From the NCBI GenBank assembly GCA_005281725.1, contig SSBO01000014.1, positions 989,550 to 1,053,549 on the forward strand: DNA of 64,000 bases. The letters run 5' to 3'. How positions within the stretch are numbered: position 1 is the first letter of the stretch; the number at the start of each line of letters is the position of its first letter. The position numbers and the translations under genes were made by a program. The DNA comes from Wuchereria bancrofti. Its lineage: Eukaryota; Nematoda; Chromadorea; Rhabditida; Onchocercidae. This document shows, piece after piece, positions 38,676 to 50,158 of this stretch. The notes under the pieces are model-generated. The model did no database searches. It saw only the letters and a list, made by a program, of their open reading frames with translations, and was not told the DNA's origin.

Positions 38676-40366
38676 GCTTTTCATTTATTTTTTTTAAACA
38701 ATATATATATTATATATTTCTTTTTTCGTTTTTGTACCAGAAATTTCGTCCCGGAAATGATGTCATAGTGTAAATTTCTTTTATGATACATCTTGATCAT
38801 CATAATCATCATCTTTATCATCATCATCACCAACATTATTGTCAATAACAACAGCAACAAACACTGTTAAGATGATAATATTAATGATAAGAAAGAAGGA
38901 AGAAGGAAGAGAGAAGAAGAAGAAAAAGAAAGATGAAAAGTAAAAAGTGTTTCCTGTTTAAATGAAAATAAATTTAGTAATTTTATTTCTTGTCTTCCTG
39001 TATAAATTCATAATAAAAACAAAATTAAATTTCATTTCTAGTATTTAAGAAGCTAATAGTAGTAGTACTAATAATAATAATACTAGTAGAAGCGTAGGAT
39101 GAAATAAGAACTTGTTTAAACTATTGATAATATTTAAAGGAATGGAAAAAATTTTTAATTAAACATTTCTTAGGATAATGCTTTTTCCAATTTATTACAA
39201 TAATAATAATATTTTACAACATTTTGCTTTTATTTAGTATAAAAAAAAAAAATTTATTAAAATTTTTTTTTACCTTTATTTATCAAACAAAAAAATTTCA
39301 ATCGAGAAGTGCTGCTTAATGTAGTTTTTATTAGTTAATGTTAAATTTAAAATTTGAAATTTAATTTATTAATTCGAATAAGTGAGAAATATATAATTAT
39401 AAATTGATAAAATTTTTTTACAAAAAAAGAAAATTGTGAAGTTTCCTTTGAAATACATAACAAACTCATTTATTAGAGATATTTGGTGATAAAAATATTT
39501 CTTTATAATTGAAATTAAACATATTTTATAAAGAAAAATGAAGTAAAATGAGAAAAAAGAGAAAAAACAAAGAGAGAGAGAGAGAAAGAGGGGGAAAGGA
39601 AGAAAGAGAAATTTCTTATCATTAAATTTGGATTAAAAATAACTCACATTTTCAACAAAACAAATAAGATATTTGAGGAAGTCAGCTGATAAATTTTAAT
39701 TGATAAGAAATTTTAGCTCATATTTTATTAACTACCAAAATTTTTGTTATTTTCATTTTTATATTTGAATAAAAAATTTGCAGCAATATTAAAGATTTAT
39801 ACAGCAACATTAGAAATTTATGATTTATAACATTTATGATAATGAATATTATAAGTAATTATTTAAATATAATAATTTACTTAACTAAAACAAATGTGCA
39901 AAAAAATAACAAATAAATTTATGCCATATTAATTAGCAATTAAAATAATACTATATCAAATGAATGTAAATGAATTTGTTTATTATCACTTAATAAATAA
40001 ATAATAATGAATATTTAAAAGAATAAAATGAAGAAAAAAAAAGGAGAAAATATTTAAACAAATTTGAAATAACATTTATTTTTGTTAGAAATATTAAAAA
40101 AAAAAAAAAAGAAAAGTAAGGGAGGTGAAAAAAAAGGAAAGAAAGAAAGGAATAAAGATTTTATTATAAAAGATAACAAAATTTAGATGAAATTTAATCA
40201 TCAAATATCAACTAACGGAATTGCCAAAAGGCATGTCACACTCATATATACTTACACATACATACAAACATACATATAGACACAGACACATACACAGACA
40301 AACACGAATGATAATATATTGAAAGTTTAAATTTACTATTACTACTTCTTATTACTACTGCTACTA

Positions 40367-40633
40367 ACCGGAAGTTTTTAACCGGAAGTAAGATATTATT
40401 TGTTAATCATCATTTTATCCTATTAATTTAATTCAAATAACCACATTTGATAGAACAAATTGAAATTGATATGAGAAAAAGATAGAAAAATGAAGAATAG
40501 AATTGAATGAATGAATAAATAGTTAAATGAGGAGGAGGAGGAGGAGGTGGTGGAGGAGGTGGAGGTGGAAGGAATGGAAGAAAAATATGTAAGATTGGAA
40601 CAAAATGAAACGGAAATCTCAAATACCGGAAGT
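40367..40633 (+). promoter_or_regulatory. Three ACCGGAAGT ETS-type sites
   Basis: Exact ACCGGAAGT occurs at 40367-40375, 40381-40389 and 40625-40633, all on the plus strand, the first two only 14 bases apart. It is the high-affinity consensus of class I ETS factors. Regulatory function is inference. Confidence 0.45.
40530..40573. repeat. GGA/GGT trinucleotide tract
   Basis: An imperfect (GGA)n/(GGT)n tract. On the minus strand it makes a poly-Pro frame (40428-40637), which is an artefact. On the plus strand one frame is acidic (poly-Glu/Val) and runs into a coding-like patch. Confidence 0.85.
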
Positions 40634-40884
40634 GCAATTTTTCTTTTTCTCTTTCTCTCTCATTTAAAAAAAAAAAAAAAAAAGAAAGAAAGAAAAAGAA
40701 AAAGAAAAGAAGGAAGGAAAGAAAGAAAGAATGAAATATTTAGAAACGATGAAATAATTCATAGAGCAAATGAATAAATGAATGAATCGGATGAATGTTT
40801 GATATTTTCAAATCGTTTACAATTTGTCATTAATGATTTCAATGAATCAATCAAATGGTATATTTAAATATTTTTTTTTTCATG

Positions 40885-41325
40885 TGATCACGTGAATGAA
40901 TACGTGAGTGAATACGTAAATATGCTAACATATGTTTATAATTGATTGACATACTTGATAAAAATAGAAATTGTGCTTAACCGTATGATTTACGTGAATA
41001 TAAGATTATGTAGATGATTACGTAAAGTAAACATATGTTTGCAATGAATTGACGTATTCGATAAAAATTGACAAAAATGAAACTAATCACGTGATTACGT
41101 TAAAATTAATGACTGTATAAATATCTATTTATAATATATTGATGTATTCGACGAAAAAACAAACAGAAACTAATCACTAAACAAATGATTACGTGAACGA
41201 ATACGTAAATTGACGTATTCCAATTAAAAAGAAAAGAAAGTCAATTAACTACGTGATTATATGACTGAATATGTAAACATATGTTTGTTACAATAAATTG
41301 ATGCACTCGGTGAAAAAAAAAACGA
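40885..41325. repeat. Diverged tandem array with ACGT-centred motifs
   Basis: Four to five diverged copies, 75-110 bp each, share elements in the same order: CGTGATTACGT, then GTAAACATATGTTT, then AATTGACGTATTCGATAAAA, then GAAACTAATCA. The array includes a perfect 14-bp palindrome TAATCACGTGATTA (41084-41097) with an E-box core. Confidence 0.7.
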
Positions 41326-42668
41326 AGAAAAAGCTAATTTAATCAATTATTAAATATTGCAATCTTTTTTCATTATTAAATTAAATTATACAATTTTATG
41401 CAGAAAATAATATGTAAGGAAGTGATAAAAGTAAAGAAAAAATAACAGAAAGAAAAAAGGAAGAAATGGAATTAAAAAAAAAAATTATAAGAAAAGAAAA
41501 AGATAATAAGATGCAATGATATGTATATGTAATAAACAAGTATGCATCATTTAATTAAATTAGTAATTTTCATTAATTTCAATTCATTTCATTTATAGTC
41601 TTTTTTTTTTACTTCAGTTTTTCTCTCTCATCCATTCAATAATATTTTGTTGAATTCTTACTTTTTATTGTTTCTCCATTTCCATTTTTCATTTCTATCA
41701 TTTATCATTTAAAAATGATAAAAATTATTTTTAAGGATAAAAAAATAAATAAAAACAAAAACGAAGAAATGATTAAGCAATAAAGCGTTTGTATTTGTTA
41801 TTAACAATTGTACGTGATCGTATACGCCTATACGTCAGACTAAAATAATATATACTTGTAATAATGCTTATTGTTTTTTTTTTCCTTTCAGCTTTATAGT
41901 AACATATTGTAGAAAGTAAATTTACGTGTTTAGAAAGTAATATTACGTGTGCAAAAACCAATATTACGTAACGTACAAAATTTTGTTAATTTAATAGTTT
42001 GTTTATTGCATTGATAAATTTGCGACATTGGTAAATTTGTGTAAATTGTTAAGATTGATAAGTGTTAACAACTTATCAAATTTTTAAACGTAATATTTGA
42101 ATAGTATCATTTCTAATCATATTATTTACAAAATATAATGCTATAAAAAATTTTCTAAAATAGGGAAAATTATTTATTATAAACAAACACATACACCGAA
42201 AAAAAAAAGAAGGAAAGAAATCGAAAAGAAAATTTTAATCAACAAATTATTTCAATTTTAATATTAATTCAATAATTTTATCATTTTTTTTTCTTTTATT
42301 CCTAATAATAATATAATCATTTTGTTATTCTTATGCTATCACTTTCAACATGATTATTTATGATATCATCGTTTGTATTAATTTTCTAAATAATATATCC
42401 TTGTTGTTTACATTATTATAAATTTTTTTTTTCAAGAAAGATTATATTTGATATTTTCATTTCTTCACTTCCTTTCATTTTTTGTTTTTTTTTCTACCTC
42501 TTTCTCCTATTCGCTTTTTTTTTTTTAATTTTTCATCTTATTCCTTTTTTACACAAAAATTTTTAATAAATTGAAATATGAAGAAGAAGGAAAAAAAAAA
42601 GAAAGAAAAGAAAAGAGGAAAAAAAAAGTTAAATCACACATCTTCAAAAGTGTTAGTTAGTTTGTCTT

Positions 42669-42723
42669 NAAATTTTTTTAGCACTAAAAAAATTTTCTGA
42701 TTAAAAAAATTTTTTTAGCACTA
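42669..42723. repeat. Single-N gap with a short direct repeat
   Basis: One N at 42669 is followed at once by AAATTTTTTTAGCACTA, which recurs at 42707-42723. It is a small-scale version of the duplicated-flank pattern at the other gaps. Confidence 0.7.
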
Positions 42724-43716
42724 GATATTTATATTTTTCATAGTTATTATTATTGTTAAAAATAACTGAAATTGAAAATTTTAATCAATGAAAAAATGAT
42801 GCAACAAAACAAAAACAAAAAATTCACAATATTTGCTAGAGAAATAGGAAATATAAAAAAAATATGTATACATCTAATTAATTCAAAAAAAAAAAAATTT
42901 AATATTCAAAAAATTTCGGAATTAATGAAAAAAGAAAAAAAAATCATCCATTTTTTACTATTAAAATAATGGAAACCACAAAAGCTAAATACATATATTT
43001 TATACATTTTGAACAATTTAAACTATTTCAAATTTTAAAATAGGAAAAGATGAAATCATTTTCAAGCACAAATGTATACATATATTTGTATGTTCAACAC
43101 ATTCTATATCATTAAAATTGAACAAAAACTACTGTCAAAAGAAAATGATTTTAGAAAATTATGGGATATAATAAGCATTCGTGATGAAATAATTATTTTA
43201 AGAATATATATATATATATACATAGATGAAGTTATAAAATGATAAAAAATATAATTTTGAATAAAAAGAACAGATAAATATGAGGAATAAAAAGAAAATA
43301 AGCAATGATAAAATTTGAAGCGAATGAGAAAGACAAATTTGATCAGAATCATTAATTTTATTTAAGATATATTTTGAACAAATCAAATAAATAATGGACA
43401 AATGTACGATATTATCAATAATTAATATTAACATAAATAAATGCAAATTGATTAAAAGATTGAAAAAAAGTAGCACTGGTAGGCAGCTATGTAAAGCTAG
43501 AAATAAGTAAATAAAATATTCAAGCAGATATTATTCATTCATTCATTCGGTACCAATCATTATTATAGTTATTTGATTTCGTCTATTCCTTTGTGCCAAC
43601 AATTTCACTAAATAAATATACATTACAAAGGCGCAAATGTGATATGATTTGTACAGCTTTTCATCTTACACAATTGCAAATTTCATTTCGTCTTTGCTTC
43701 AAGTATCCGATCGTTA

Positions 43717-43837
43717 TTATTGTCACTATTATTATTAACATTATTATTATTACTAGTATTACTACTATTATCATTATTATTAACACTATTATTACTATTA
43801 TTATCATTATTAATAATATTATTATCATCATTATTGA

Positions 43838-43868
<31 letters not shown>

Positions 43869-43905
43869 ATCACCATTATCATTATTTGTTATTCACTATT
43901 ATTAT
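43717..43905. repeat. Imperfect ATT/ATC/ACT trinucleotide tract
   Basis: About 190 bases of decayed ATT repeats. All long frames through it on both strands are simple-sequence artefacts. Confidence 0.85.
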
Positions 43906-44930
43906 TTTATTAGTATTTACAATTATCGATTATATTATTTCTAGTAATCATTTTGATATATGGAATGTTTTGAATAATTATTATTTAAATAAAACAAAAA
44001 AATGAAGGAGAAAGAAAAAAAGAAACATCAGATTTCTATCCCAACAAACTATTACTATCCTTATGAAGGCCAAAAAAAAAAAAAATTTTCTTAATTAGAA
44101 TAAATTTTAAAGTTTAATTTTCTTCATAGCTTCATTGAGTTGTAATAAAATTGACGCTGTAGCAGTTTCAAATTAAATCTTCTAAAATTTCTCAGCTTTA
44201 TCGGAAGCAAAAAGACATTTGTCACAACGAAACGGCATACTATCATTTTTCAATTTCCGTTTGTCTCAATTGAAGAAAAAAAGCTTCAATATTTTTATCT
44301 TTAGAAAATTTAATTTTCGCATAAACATACTTTTAATAAATTTTTTTTTCTCTTTTTTTTTTCAGGGCATCATGCAAACATGTGATAAAAAATTGCATAA
44401 AAGTTTTTACAGAAGTTGAGAAGAAAAAGGAAAAAAAAAGAAGGAAGAAAATTTTGAAATTGAATGAAAAATGACTTTTAACGATGAAATAATTGAATGG
44501 GACCATCAAGGTGATAGGTAGACAATAAAAATGAATTACAGCAAGCAATTCTTGTCGAAAATTCATCCAGAGAAAAAAAAAACGAGAGAGAAAGAAAAAA
44601 AAAATGATAAAAATTGTTAAACATCTACAATTTGAAATTTCATAAAAATGTGAATTTATATTAAAACCACCTGTACCACCAATAGTATAATAAACCGCCC
44701 ATTTCTCACAGAAAAAAATAAAATAAAATAAAATGATTATTCGGAATGGGATAGTGGGAAGAAGAAGGATAAGTAACATTTTTGGATGGGATTGAAACGA
44801 AAACGTTTAAAACAGGTGAGCATGCCGGAAAGAATAGATTTCAAAAACGGACAAAAGCGTGCAAATTACGGAATGAAACCGAAAAGTGCAATGCTTTCGA
44901 GAGAAACCAATCAAAATGAGCAAAATACGA

Positions 44931-44953
44931 TATTATTATTATTATTATTATTA

Positions 44954-45023
<70 letters not shown>

Positions 45024-45030
45024 CATTATC
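44931..45030. repeat. (ATT)n microsatellite
   Basis: About 95 bases of ATT with a few GTT and ATC variants. Poly-Leu, -Tyr, -Asn and -Ile frames here are artefacts. Confidence 0.95.
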
Positions 45031-45903
45031 ATTGTCATCAACGTAATCACAATGAGATGTATGCGATAAATTTCTTGAGAAAAAAGACGAAAACAAATTA
45101 TTTCGAAACCAATCATCATCCATTTCATCGAGTATTTTAGTTAAATAAGTGATCAGTAGATAAAATATTTTCCAATAAAGTTAAAAAAAAATGTTTGAAA
45201 TTTTGTTCTAATTAAAAAAATTAGTTAACTATGTCAACGAGGAAAAAGAAAGAATTAATTCAACAAATTAATTTATTGTATGATTCATTCATAGTCATTT
45301 ACTCACTAACTTTAATTTTAACTTTAACTTGAAATTGTTTATTCATTTGTTTGCTTCATTTTTTTTTCTGCTTTTCCGTTTGTGTGTAATGATTCATGTG
45401 GAATAAAAGATTTGAAAATGAAATTTCATTTTTATATTTCAATCTTTTGAAGTGTTTCGATTTAAACAACAGATGTTTGTTTCTTCACTTTTTTTTTTTA
45501 TTTCTTTTCCTTTCAATTTACCATTTTTAAGATTTCCTTTTTTTTCAGTAGATTCTTTTATTGTTGCTACTTGCAAAATTTCTCCAATAGTAATTTCATC
45601 ATTTCTCTTTAATTTTTTTTCCTTCTTTTTTTTAAGGAACGAAAATATATGTTTTTTTTTTTTTGAAATTTAAAAATTCATATTAAAATGTTTTGAATAG
45701 ATTTGAGTGTTATGTTATTAGTAGTGAAATATGATTATATTGTAATTAGCATAAGGTAAGAATTACAGGTAAGAATGTATGAATATTATTGAATAATAAA
45801 TACATATGTATGTGAATATTTGGAATTTAATATCTTAAAGTTTTCTTTTTTTTTTTGTGCCTTACCTTTCATTCTTTGTATATAGGTGAGATATGCATTA
45901 AAC

Positions 45904-46217
45904 ATTTTATTAATAATTAATTAATTAAAATATTTTATCAATAATTAATTATTAAATTCTATAAATATTAGATAAAAATTGTATAAATAATCATTGAATA
46001 AATTAAATTGAGAAGTAGTGAAGCATTAAATTATTTAAATGAAAAAAAGAATGGAAGAAGAANAATAATTAATTAATAATTAAAATATTTTATCAATAAT
46101 TAATTATTAAATTCTATAAATATTAGATAAAAATTGTATAAATAATCATTGAATAAATTAAATTGAGAAGTAGTGAAGCATTAAATTATTTAAATGAAAA
46201 AAAGAATGGAAGAAGAA
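45904..46217. repeat. 155-bp direct duplication around a single-N gap
   Basis: The block ending at 46062 is repeated with offset 155, ending at 46217, on either side of an N at 46063. Copies are almost identical, with a 3-base difference near the start. As at 30.8 kb, this looks like an unmerged contig overlap. Confidence 0.88.
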
Positions 46218-47007
46218 AGATGTACATTTCTGTTATCTTATCTAATTATATCATACAAAAGATAAGAATTGTAATGATGGGAGCACTCTTTTTTTTTTTG
46301 AATTTTATTTTTAAATATTATTACAAATATTTATAAATATTTTTCCACTTACTTATGAGAAACAAAAAAAAAAAGGAAAAAAATCATTAAATTTGGAATA
46401 ATTTAATTAAGCTCATAGATAGGCTTTTAACTAAATGATTAAAATTTTACAAACTTTTAGTATTATTCATTCTTTCTTTTCTTTTTTCTTTGTTAGCTTA
46501 TCATCTCAAAATCTTATCTATGTTTCTGAATGTAATCAAATAAAATTCCTTTCGTTGTCATTTCCGTCTTTCAAAATTAACCTCGAATAAATGAGTTCCG
46601 GTTTGAATTATACCGGAAATACTATTTCACATGTATTTTTGCAATTATTTTGGTACGATGAAAAAAGAAGAAAATAGCGAATAGATAGTTTAGATAAGGA
46701 AAAAAAAAAAATGTATGTCGTTCAAAGAAAAGAAAAGAAAATAATGATTAAAAGATTGATGGTCGATTAAATTCGTATATTTACACCCACATACGTGCGC
46801 ACACCCACGTACCACCCACTTACGCATACACATTGCATGTATATATCATACACGTATGAATAAATATTTGAAATTTTATTTGTGATGAAAGATGTGATTT
46901 ATACTTTACAACCAACTAGAAATAATTGCTCCGTAAATTATGAGATTATATTTCTGTTGGAAGATATATAAATCTTTCTTATTCTTATTCTTGTTCTTAT
47001 TCTTATT

Positions 47008-47120
47008 CTTGTTATTATTATTCCTGTTCTTGTTATTATTATTCCTGTTCTTGTTATTATTATTCCTGTTCTTGTTATTATTATTCCTGTTCTTGTTATT
47101 ATTATTCCTGTTCTTGTTCT
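47008..47120. repeat. 21-bp minisatellite, 5 copies
   Basis: The unit contains TTCCTGTTCTTG and TTATTATTA. The CCTG core recurs at exactly 21-base spacing (47023, 47044, 47065, 47086, 47107). It is embedded in a longer TTATTC-rich tract (46976-47290). The heptapeptide frames on both strands are artefacts. Confidence 0.9.
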
Positions 47121-50100
47121 TATTCGTTCTTATCATTATTCTCATTTTTATTCTTATTCCTATTTCTGCTTCTATTCCTATTCTATTCTATTTTTTTATT
47201 TCTATTCCTATTCTCATCTCATTTCAAGAATAAGGATGGGAATCGATTGTTATTCTCGTTCCTATTTCAATTCTTATTAATCATCTCATTCGTATTCCCA
47301 TTCATATTGTTATTAATTTTAATCCATTTTTTTGCTGCATCTTTTCAATCTTTAATTCTTCATCTACTTTTTTTCTTCTCTTTTCTTTTTTCGATGAAAA
47401 TTTTCAAATTTTATAATTCAATTTTTTCTCAAATTTAAATTTAACAAATAATTTTTTTTTCACTTTTGTTTTTCTCAAAATTTTCATAACTAAAATATTA
47501 ACACAAAAAAAATTTATTAATATATTTTATAGAAATATTTGATAATTATTAAAGTAATGATAAAATTTATTTACGGTTAATTAAATATTTCTTGTCATTT
47601 CTTTCTCTTCTATAATATATAACCCATTCTACATGTGTAACGAAAGCGCAATGAAGTGCATTTCAACAATTTGTGACATTTTGTGAAATTTCGCTCAATT
47701 ACTAATTACTATTAGAATGCCATCATTACTTTATTATCAAAAATTACGGTTAACAAAAAAAAAACCAGTTTTTGTTTTAATTTGTTTGTTTTTTTTTTTT
47801 CCACCTCTATTCCACTTTTTTTTTTGTCTTTATTTCTTTCCCTCCCTTTCTCTCTCTCTCTCTCTCTCTCCCTTACCTCTTTTTATTTTTAATTTTAGTT
47901 TTTTTTTCCTTCAAAATATTAGCATTTAAAATTATTTATTATTGTTTTCTTTTTCTTTTCTTAACATGTAATGGTAATTCTTTCTTTTTTTTTTAATTTT
48001 CCAACAACATAAAACATTTTAGTTGTTTAATTTTACACTTATTTTCAGTGTTTTCTTTTTTAATTTTTTTTTTTTTATTTTATAAAATTATTCTCCTTTT
48101 TTCACTTTTTTTTTCGATTATTTTAAAAATTTTGATATGTAATTAAAGATACAAAATGTAGAGTTTTTCATATTAAGCATTAAATGAATGACATTATTGG
48201 CCATACTAAAATAATATTTCTTAATTTTTGTGAATTCTCTCCCTCTCTCTTTCTTTTTCTCTCTCTCTCTCCCTCTCCCTTCCTTGATAATAAACCAGTA
48301 TTGCTTTTACTCATATTCAGACTTCCAATATTTCAAAAAAAAAAAAAAAAAGGAAAGAAAAAGGAGAAATTTTTTTTTTTTTATTTGCAATTAGATGAAG
48401 CAATGTCCTAGCTGTCATTTTGTCAACATTTTCTCGCAATCACAAGTTATCTTTTTTCTTTTTTTTTTTTTTGCCATATCCCTCTGTAATAAGCTTATGC
48501 TTATAATTTTCTATCGAATAATTTTCCATCATTTTTTTCAAAAAAAATTTAAAAAGTTTTAAATTTTAAAAAAAATTTTAAATTTTAAATTGAACTTTAA
48601 CTGAATTAATCTGAATTGTGGTAAGATTAAATAATTGTTATTGCGGTTGAGATTAAAAAATTGCATATGCTGTTTGAATCGCGATGGGAAATTTGATAAA
48701 CATTGGTTTATAAATATTCGGTACAAGTATTTCTATTGTTGACGGTTTTCTTTTTTCCTGAAAATTTTGGTAAATTTTAAAATCGGAATTTTTATGGGAT
48801 GGTTAAAAAGTTTCGTATTAAGAAAAAAAATTAGTAATTCCTGAGATTTCTTGAGTTTTGTCAGTTAATTTATGAGGTATTAAATTCATCTCTAAAATGT
48901 GGCATCGTTCTTTTATGAAGAAATATTGGAGTTATTTAATTGCGCTTTTTCTCCTTTTTCTTTTTTTGAAATGTTAATTTAGATTATTTAAGTAAATATT
49001 ATATTTTTAATTTATGCAATTAAAATTTACTGATTAGTAGTAGTGCTTTTAATCATTTATGATCAATCAAGTTTAACAGTTTGAAAAACTGTTATTTTTT
49101 AATAATTGATGGACAGTTTTTGTTTTTCTGTTTATCATTTTTTTTTATCTTATCCATATTATAGCTATCAATGATATCAAAGATAAGGATTTTAACACGA
49201 AAAAAAACCTTCAATTGTTTTAAAGTACCCGTGTTCATCGGTTTTTGTTCAATTACCTGAACAGAAAACAAAAGGGTTTTACTTATTACATTTGCTTATT
49301 TCAATGATTTGAATTTATTATGTACATTTATATCTTCCAGCACTTGTTTATATTTTCTATTTTAAAAATTTATATAAATTTTCATTCTTTTTTAAATTAG
49401 TAACAAACAGTGTTATTTTAAAGCTACAAAAATTTATGCTATTTTTGCTTCCGTTCAACAATTCGATGAATAAATGAAATGAAACATTCATAGATAAAAT
49501 TGGGATGAATTTAGCTACTGACGCAGAAAATTTTGAATGATATTATGTCATCATCATGAGATTAATGGTTATGATGGGTTAACTTCCAAATAAATCTTTG
49601 GTGGCCATCTTCATTTTATATCATTCATTTATTTCATTTATTCATCGCGTAACAACTCTTATTTGAAATAATATGAAATTTCAATAAAATGAGAAGTTGA
49701 CTGTTGAAATTTTTTTCATATTGTGATTGAAAATTTTGTCATGTTATGTTTTTTCTTTTTTCTTGTGATTTTTTTTTTTTTGCCAATTTATTTTTGTGAT
49801 CATAAAATTTCTTATTCATAATATTGTTAATATTGTAATAGTTATTGATTTAAAAAAAAATAACAATTTGCTATTTTCTTTTAATCATTACAGGTATTGA
49901 AACTTTTCTCATGTTACTGACATATTAGGATAGATTAATAAGCTACCTTCTTTTTTTTTTTTTAATTTCCTATGATTACTTCTTTTTTTTTCTAAAATAT
50001 CTTCACTCCACACTATATGTAGGAAGAATGAATGAAAGAATTGTAGTTAAAATTATTAACATTTTGCCGAACTTATTTCTGTTTTCCGTGCAAAATTCAT

Positions 50101-50158
50101 TAATTAATCATTTCAAATTTAATATTGCATATGATTTGAAATTATTCCAGATGGTCTG

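Larger units (their letters stand above)
35340..50150. other. Large repeat-rich interval upstream of the RasGAP
   Basis: Nearly 15 kb without a secure gene. It contains several short coding-like patches (35348-35397, 37367-37394, 37435-37471, 38741-38773, 40523-40631), any of which could be 5' exons of the RasGAP or of a small unknown gene. It also contains three ACCGGAAGT sites, a diverged ACGT-rich repeat array, microsatellites and two assembly gaps with duplicated flanks. From about 38.9 to 46.8 kb the plus strand is often purine-rich, unlike the T-rich introns of the neighbouring plus-strand genes. Confidence 0.5.

Noticed and set aside
40428..40637. Minus-strand poly-Pro ORF
   Set aside because: Antisense of the GGA/GGT tract.
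43593..43944. Poly-Ile/Leu ORFs on both strands
   Set aside because: Simple ATT repeat translated in several frames.
44333..44779. 148-codon minus-strand ORF
   Set aside because: Phe/Ile-rich translation of purine-rich plus-strand sequence. No domain, no splice context, expected by chance at this composition.
47008..47120. CRISPR-like array
   Set aside because: Units are contiguous with no unique spacers, in a eukaryotic context; it is a minisatellite.
46906..47233. Asn-Lys heptapeptide-repeat ORF (minus) and Leu-Phe ORF (plus)
   Set aside because: Both are translations of the same 21-bp minisatellite.
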